From Singulisphaera acidiphila DSM 18658 (lineage in GTDB: Bacteria > Planctomycetota > Planctomycetia > Isosphaerales > Isosphaeraceae), in the NCBI RefSeq assembly GCF_000242455.2, contig NC_019892.1, positions 434,001 through 498,000 on the forward strand: 64,000 nucleotides of DNA, read 5' to 3'. This document shows, in pieces, positions 59,219 through 64,000 of this stretch (positions are counted from its first letter, which is position 1; every line of letters starts with the position of its first letter). The position numbers and the translations under genes are program-made. Below the pieces are notes generated by a model. That model did not search any database. It saw only the letters and a list, made by a program, of their open reading frames with translations, and was not told the origin of the DNA.

Positions 59219-61458
59219 TTGGCCCCCTTCATTTCTTCATAAATAATCATGTCGTCGGGCGGAATTTTGCAGAAAGCGACCTCGTCCCACGCTCGCCAGT
59301 TGAGGCCCGTGCGTGGGGGAGGCATGGGAATGCGCACCTCCTCGGGGCGGCTCTGTTTGGATTCCACTGCAACTCGATCCCTTTGCAAGATCACGTCGAT
59401 ACCGGGTGAAGCGTCTCGAAGGTGTCTTGTTTCCGTGGCGAAGCCTCCGTCAAGCCAGGCAAAATGATTCGCCCGATCGGACGATGCAACGGGTTGAGCG
59501 ATCCAGTGCGCAGCGAGATCAGCCTGTGAGAGTTCCTCGTTTCCAAGCAAGGCAAGCCATGCTCTTGCCTCTTGAAGTTGTTCTTGCGTGTAGGGGAGAT
59601 GACTATTAGGTTCGATGATGATGAAAGGGCGGATCCCGTCGTTTCGGTCGGGCCTGGCGCGGCGATTCAAGCGGCCGAGCCGTTGGATCAGCGAAGGAAT
59701 CGGGGCCAAGTGGGTGATGAGGAGGTCGGCGGACAGGTCGAGCGACATTTCCGCCACCTGGGTTGTGATGGCGAAGGCAGGAGTATTTTGGTTTGCAAAT
59801 GCGCTGATGACGGCTTTGTGACGCTCAACTCGGTCGACATACCGGAACCGGCTGTGATAGAGCGTCGGTCCGAGTTTTTGGGCTCGAGGATGCTCAGCCA
59901 GACTCATTGCTTCGGCGACGGTGTTGACCACCCAGAGGACTTTCTTTCCTTTGGAGAGCACGTCTTCGACGCGGTCCCAGGGTGAGTCGCTATACTCTCG
60001 TCGATAACGTTTCAAAAGTTGCAGATCCTCCGGGCCATCGATGGGACCGCCAAGAGTTTCCCCGATTCCTTGGAGTGCCTCGCGGATCGCTTGCAAGCGG
60101 GGTTGGGGGAGGCTGGCCGTCATCAGAAGACACCGCACGCCTCGAACGTCTGTAAGGAAACGCACTAACGCGGAAAATAGGTTGTCGTCATACGAGTGAA
60201 TTTCGTCAAAGACGAGAGCGGCCCCCGCGATCGACGGCCAGGCATAAATCGATCGCCGATGGTTCTGGACCAGGCCGAGGACTGTGTCGACCGTGCAACT
60301 CACCAGGGGAGTCGACCATTGCTCCAGGGCACCAGCGGAGTCTTCGCTGGCCTTTCCCTGGCGGTTCTTGGTGCCTGCTTCCCGTCCCGGTTCGTCATCG
60401 CCGAGTCCGAGGATTTTCATGTCAACCTCGGCACGCCCGTGGATCAGTTCGGCGTCGAGGGACGGATCGATCAGGTAATCGCGAAAACCTTCGGTTGCCG
60501 TTCCCGTTGTCGGGTAGCAGAAGAAAAGGCGTTTGCCGGGCGCTTGCTGGGCAGCCCAGAGATAGGCTGCCGAGGTTTTCCCGCTTCCGCAACCCGCCTG
60601 GACGAACACCACTCGATTGGTCGCTTCGGCGACTTGGATTTGAAACGGTCGCAGCTCGCCTCCTTTGAGACCTTTACCAACAACGGATTCCAATTGCTGA
60701 GGCTGAGGTAGGTTCAGAAACGCATCCGAGATCCACTTGTCCATCGGTTCCGAACCACGTCTCCCGATCGATCCGGCGACATCGGCGCAGATTAAGCATG
60801 CCTTGAGTACAGAGACATACTTTTTCTCGTCATCCGATGCTGTTTTAAAGAAAATTTCGGCGTCTTCCTGCGCATCCTCGAATTCCCGCAACGAACTGTT
60901 GATACTGATTAGCTTGAGCTTTCGATCAGAACCGAATCGAGGCGGCTCGGGCAGGGATAATTCGCGCGTACCGAGCGCCAAGGTGTCGTGGAAGTCGGGA
61001 TGCGATAGATAGACGGTCATCTCGGGCTTGCAGTCCTTGGGAGGGGCAGATGGGGGGAACTTCCTGTGGTGCCCCGCGATTGCCCAGAGGACAAGCTCAA
61101 CAGCTCGATTGTTGTCAATCACTGACTGCAACCATTCCCGAACCTCCGGTTGGCGGGCGATCAGGAAAGACACCGCCTCGTGGCGAAGTCCCTGGCCTCG
61201 GGTTGCCCTTCCGATGAGCATTTCCTGGAAATGGTCGTTGGCTTTGCCAAGGTCGTGAAGCAGCGCGGTGATTTTGATCTCGCGTCGAAAACGGTCCAGC
61301 CAATGTAAAGGGTCGAGGCCAACCGCGACCAATTGGGTGGCTCCCGTGACCTCGACGAGTCTTTTCCCCGACTTCATGACCAGTTCGGTATGCTCGCGGA
61401 TGCTCTGGCGACTGCGTCCGAAGCCATCGCTTTTGGCGAGAAGAATAGACTTTGTCAT
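59206..61458 (-). CDS. cas3: Cas3 HD nuclease-helicase
   Basis: 750 residues from ATG 61458 (GGAG 8 nt upstream; 4-nt ATGA overlap with cas6; a longer frame to 61500 lies inside cas6). HD domain: ITALLHDLGKANDHFQEM (~57-75), GLRHEAVSF and AIAGHHRKFPPS supply the metal ligands. SF2 helicase: Walker A QAGCGSGKTSAAY (~290), DEIHSYDD (~418), LLMTASLPQPR (motif III) and LIQRLGRLNRRARP (motif VI). It unwinds and degrades the DNA strand displaced by Cascade. Both nuclease and helicase parts are intact in one chain. Confidence 0.96.
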   Translation of the reverse strand: MTKSILLAKSDGFGRSRQSIREHTELVMKSGKRLVEVTGATQLVAVGLDPLHWLDRFRREIKITALLHDLGKANDHFQEMLIGRATRGQGLRHEAVSFLIARQPEVREWLQSVIDNNRAVELVLWAIAGHHRKFPPSAPPKDCKPEMTVYLSHPDFHDTLALGTRELSLPEPPRFGSDRKLKLISINSSLREFEDAQEDAEIFFKTASDDEKKYVSVLKACLICADVAGSIGRRGSEPMDKWISDAFLNLPQPQQLESVVGKGLKGGELRPFQIQVAEATNRVVFVQAGCGSGKTSAAYLWAAQQAPGKRLFFCYPTTGTATEGFRDYLIDPSLDAELIHGRAEVDMKILGLGDDEPGREAGTKNRQGKASEDSAGALEQWSTPLVSCTVDTVLGLVQNHRRSIYAWPSIAGAALVFDEIHSYDDNLFSALVRFLTDVRGVRCLLMTASLPQPRLQAIREALQGIGETLGGPIDGPEDLQLLKRYRREYSDSPWDRVEDVLSKGKKVLWVVNTVAEAMSLAEHPRAQKLGPTLYHSRFRYVDRVERHKAVISAFANQNTPAFAITTQVAEMSLDLSADLLITHLAPIPSLIQRLGRLNRRARPDRNDGIRPFIIIEPNSHLPYTQEQLQEARAWLALLGNEELSQADLAAHWIAQPVASSDRANHFAWLDGGFATETRHLRDASPGIDVILQRDRVAVESKQSRPEEVRIPMPPPRTGLNWRAWDEVAFCKIPPDDMIIYEEMKGAKWKP

Positions 61459-62084
61459 ATGGAATTCTCCGTGTGCGAAATCGGTAAGAAGACGCCACAA
61501 CCCATTCGTCTACGCCCTCCTAACCCCTCTTCCTGAATGCTTATTGATTCCTCCGATTTAAGGCCATGGATACGGAGTGAGTAACCGATGACTTGCTTGT
61601 CCTTGACTCTTAACACGCGTCGCATTGGCTGACCGGTCCACGTAGCGCGGGCTGCGACCACGAGGCTCGGCTTACCAGCGATCTTCCGTTTCTCGAGCTG
61701 CCGACGAATGTTGGTTTCAAAGAGGGTCGGGTCAGTGATGCCGCGGAACGTCACCAAGCGAGATCCCAGGCTTGCGGCTGCGGTGAGACACTCGACACGA
61801 GGGATCCCGACTTGGAGGCGGTGGCTGACCAATTCGAGTTCCGTGCCGGCTACGGCGATATAAGGAGCAATTTCCTCCGAGGGTAGCCGGAGACGAATCC
61901 GGGAGGAGTCGATCAGGCTTAGGACGCCAGGTGCGGTTTGACGCCCTCGGATCGGATGGACACCAATCCTCGTATCGCCGTGAAGTTGCGGAACAACGCG
62001 GCAGAGAGCGGAAAATAAGCTGTAGCCATGATCCAATGGGATCGTGGTGCCGATGATGTTGAAACTGAGGTCAATGATTGGCAT
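61455..62084 (-). CDS. cas6: Cas6 crRNA-processing endoribonuclease, MYXAN type
   Basis: 209 residues, a two-RAMP fold protein. The N-terminal strand reads IIDLSFNIIGTTIPLDHGYS, followed by GDTRIGVHPIRG. The C-terminal Gly-rich loop is GLGGRRRMGCGVFLP, the standard Cas6 G-loop position. A His at residue 19 (LDHGYS) is a candidate catalytic residue. It cleaves the pre-crRNA 8 nt before the repeat end. It lies 13 nt after the WYL gene and overlaps cas3 by 4 nt, so it is the first cas gene of the operon. Confidence 0.9.
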   Translation of the reverse strand: MPIIDLSFNIIGTTIPLDHGYSLFSALCRVVPQLHGDTRIGVHPIRGRQTAPGVLSLIDSSRIRLRLPSEEIAPYIAVAGTELELVSHRLQVGIPRVECLTAAASLGSRLVTFRGITDPTLFETNIRRQLEKRKIAGKPSLVVAARATWTGQPMRRVLRVKDKQVIGYSLRIHGLKSEESISIQEEGLGGRRRMGCGVFLPISHTENSI

Positions 62085-62097
62085 GCGATAGTCTCGA

Positions 62098-63159
62098 TTA
62101 ATGGAATTGCCCAGGAACCTCGTGGCGATCTTCCCCTCGAAAGGGGTGCTGACGCGACTCTGAGACGGATGTTGCGTAAGCTACTATCAGTGTCTGTAGT
62201 TCTTCGGCGATCTCTCGACGGAGCGACTCTGGCTCCAGGACGATCGCCTTTGCGCCGAAACTGAGAATCCACGACCTGATTTCATTGGTGCAGGAGAGGC
62301 GATACTCCGCCACGACGCTGCCATCACGCTGTTTGACGAGGCGTTCGGATTGATGCTTTTTGGTTTCCAGGACGTAACGCGCGACTTTAGGGGCGAAGCG
62401 GACCTTGATGAGGATGTCGTCATCGCCCTGATAGATGCCGAACGACGAGGCCATGTAGGTGGCGGGGTCGAAGTTTTGCGGGCGGGGGAAGGGGATGTTG
62501 GTTAACTCGACGTCCTCGATGCGGACGACTTTGTAGTGCTTGAGTTTGTCCTCTTGCGGGTCGAGCGCGATCAGGTAGAGGGCTCCTTTCTGGTCGAACA
62601 GGGTGAGCGGGTAGACGTCGCGGAAGGCGGGTTCGGTGGCCTGGGCGGACTGGTAGAGGATGTGGACAGCACGCTGGTCTTCGATGGCGGTCCTCAAGGT
62701 GTCGAGCCGTTCGCCCTGGGCCGAGTAATCAGCCGGCGCGAGGGTGGCGATGTGGTAGAAGTTCGTGAATCGCTCGAGGTACTCGAGTGCCATTTTGGGG
62801 AACATGGTGCGGATCTTGCGGAACGCTTGCCCGGCGGCGTCGCCGATGGGGGTGCCTGCCAAGGGGTCGAGGAGGCGGCGGCCGAGGTGGAGGGCGATGA
62901 CCTCGTCCAGGTTCAGGGCCAGCGCGAGCGGGGGTTGGCTCTCGCTCGACACGATCTTCCAGGTCTTGCGGCCGAACTCGCCGACCGTTTCTTCCAGGGG
63001 GAAGCCGAGGCTGCGGAACAGTTCCAGGTCCCGGCGAATCGTCTTGGCGGCGACGCCTGACTCGGTGACCATCTCCTGGATGGTCAGGCCGAAGCGCTGA
63101 GCGGAGAGCGCTCGCAACAGGATCCATTGACGACGAAGAGCGGGTTCGTCTCGCATCAT
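62098..63159 (-). CDS. WYL-domain transcriptional regulator, first gene of the cas operon
   Basis: 353 residues from ATG 63159 (GAGG upstream; the frame is open to 63243). The N-terminal helix-turn-helix reads ILLRALSAQRFGLTIQEMV, SGVAAKTIRRDLELFRSLGF and PLEETVG. The WYL domain runs about 150-235 (AIEDQRAVHILYQS, YPLTLFDQKGALYLIALDP, KHYKVVRIEDVEL), with LYLIAL at the usual WYL position. The C-terminal WCX domain follows (ILIKVRFAPKVARYVLE, IRSWILSFGAKAIVLEPESL). WYL domains sense nucleic acids or nucleotides and often control defence loci. The 13-bp gap to cas6 indicates co-transcription, so it probably autoregulates the cas operon. Confidence 0.93.
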   Translation of the reverse strand: MMRDEPALRRQWILLRALSAQRFGLTIQEMVTESGVAAKTIRRDLELFRSLGFPLEETVGEFGRKTWKIVSSESQPPLALALNLDEVIALHLGRRLLDPLAGTPIGDAAGQAFRKIRTMFPKMALEYLERFTNFYHIATLAPADYSAQGERLDTLRTAIEDQRAVHILYQSAQATEPAFRDVYPLTLFDQKGALYLIALDPQEDKLKHYKVVRIEDVELTNIPFPRPQNFDPATYMASSFGIYQGDDDILIKVRFAPKVARYVLETKKHQSERLVKQRDGSVVAEYRLSCTNEIRSWILSFGAKAIVLEPESLRREIAEELQTLIVAYATSVSESRQHPFRGEDRHEVPGQFH

Positions 63160-63527
63160 TTCGTGTCGCCCTCGCAATGGCTCAGGATTCGATCGATCCG
63201 AGAAGAGAGAACTCGCACGTGTGCCGATGTCAGTGTAGCCCACGGCTTGTGGATGATAGCGGGGTCACCGGCCAGGTCGTGTCCAACCTAACAAAAGAAC
63301 AGTGGCGGGGCCGTGGTGTGGAGGGGGAGGCTTCGATTTGACGTGTGGATGAGAGGGGCACAGGCGGGCCGCCGGGGGGGGAAACCCCGGCGGCCGTCAG
63401 GAAGCTGATGCCGGAGAAGAGAAGAGAGATGCGAGGAGCACGACGCGATTTGCGCGGACGACTTGTCTCCCCGCTTGTCTGGGAGATTGCGCTCGCCTCA
63501 GTGGTGTCGAGATCGACTTTGCTTAGC
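63160..63527 (-). promoter_or_regulatory. Intergenic region with a GC-rich hairpin
   Basis: No gene is readable here. It should contain the promoter of the WYL-cas operon. A stem-loop at 63367-63395 (GGCCGCCGGGG / CCCCGGCGGCC, 7-base loop) lies about 130 bp after the SDR stop and may end that transcript, although no T run follows. I could not choose a promoter with confidence. Confidence 0.4.
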
Positions 63528-64000
63528 TTAGGAGTGGGACTCCTGAAGGAGTAAGCCGCCGTCGACCAGGAGGGCTGAGCCGGTGATGTAGTCGGCGTCG
63601 TCCGACACGAGGAAGACGGCCGCCTTGCCGATGTCCTCGGGCTTGCCGAATCGGCCCCAAGGGAGGGCCGGGCCGGCCTCGCGCATGACGTCGGCACCGA
63701 ACGCTTCGTGTTCGCCGGGGGTGTCGATCCAACCGGGTTCGATCAGGTTGACGTTGATCCGATACGGCATCAATTCGCCAGCGATAGTCAAGGCCATGTG
63801 GTTCAGCCCCGCCTTCCCCGCGTTGTAGGCGACGCTGCGCGGGAATGGGCGGCGGGCGTGGACGCTCGAGATGAAGACGATCTTCCCCCCCCCGCCCCGC
63901 TCGACCATGTGCTTCACGACGTGCTGGCTCATCGAGAACCCTCCCGCCAGGGTCCCTTGGATCACCTGCCGGAATGTTTCGGGCGAGTAGTTGAGGAAGT
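63528..64000 (-). CDS. Short-chain dehydrogenase/reductase, N-terminus outside window
   Basis: The frame is open to the window edge (NYSPETFRQVIQGTLAGGFS continues upstream of the GTG at 63965), so about 157 C-terminal residues are visible. The active site is present: FISSVHARRPFPRSVAYNAGK gives Ser, Tyr and Lys in the SDR spacing. The C-terminus is typical (NLIEPGWIDTPGEHEAF, GRFGKPEDIGKAAVFLVSDD, ITGSALLVDGG). The Rossmann NAD(P)-binding glycine motif lies outside the window. The substrate is unknown and there is no sign of a link to the cas operon. Confidence 0.93.
   Translation of the reverse strand, partial: FLNYSPETFRQVIQGTLAGGFSMSQHVVKHMVERGGGGKIVFISSVHARRPFPRSVAYNAGKAGLNHMALTIAGELMPYRINVNLIEPGWIDTPGEHEAFGADVMREAGPALPWGRFGKPEDIGKAAVFLVSDDADYITGSALLVDGGLLLQESHS

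Noticed and set aside
53933..62084. Type I-G (formerly I-U) assignment because of the Cas4-Cas1 fusion
   Set aside because: The separate Cas5, Cas6, DevR-type Cas7, DevT-type Cas8 and HD-first Cas3, and their order, fit the Dev/MYXAN arrangement better than I-G.
1..64000. rRNA, tRNA and riboswitch genes
   Set aside because: No convincing rRNA blocks, tRNA cloverleaves or known riboswitch cores were seen by eye; a covariance-model search would be needed to exclude small ones.

Overview
This is a high-GC chromosomal window from a planctomycete, most likely of the Isosphaeraceae/Gemmataceae kind. The evidence is a DUF1559 pseudopilin-like protein next to a small lipoprotein, a giant surface protein carrying an LEPRQML N-terminal motif, a DUF4139 protein with an inserted STN-like domain, and a secreted nitrilase-fold protein. 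No rRNA or tRNA gene was recognised.

1-11.3 kb is an RHS polymorphic-toxin locus. It starts with the 3' part of an RHS gene with its toxin tip and an overlapping immunity-like gene. At least three displaced RHS C-terminal cassettes follow, each degraded or interrupted, and two of them keep an overlapping immunity-like gene. A 1.4-kb direct repeat of the RHS core, an IS630-family element with TA target duplications, a TA-flanked 88-bp miniature element, IS630 and IS5 remnants, REP-like palindromes and a dead RAYT record repeated recombination.

11.6-27.3 kb holds a secreted DUF4140/DUF4139 protein, small unknown genes, a frameshifted IS66 element, a 2752-residue RHS/FG-GAP/discoidin surface protein on the minus strand, and a TPR protein with a Cys cluster.

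27.5-33.4 kb is a plus-strand glycosyltransferase operon: a GT2-sulfotransferase fusion, a double-GT2/TPR gene split by an ISAzo13-like element, and a GT4-like enzyme overlapping the preceding gene by 4 nt. A DUF1559/lipoprotein pair, a LysR regulator and a secreted carbon-nitrogen hydrolase follow to 38.3 kb.

38.4-63.2 kb is one large CRISPR-Cas locus on the minus strand: WYL regulator, cas6, cas3, cas8, cas7, cas5, cas4-cas1 fusion, cas2, a leader with a recognisable promoter, and an array of 191 repeats counted by eye (36-bp repeats, about 36-bp spacers, 13.7 kb without the insertion). Gene order and the Cas4-Cas1 fusion match the Myxococcus Dev (MYXAN) variant, usually placed in subtype I-B. 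The oldest end of the array is split by an IS4-family element sitting inside a spacer, and it abuts a response-regulator gene reduced to its last 37 codons. A perfect 16-bp inverted repeat separates the interference genes from the adaptation genes. The window closes with the C-terminal part of a short-chain dehydrogenase gene that runs off the edge.

All reading was done by eye. Family names come from recognised motifs, not from database searches.
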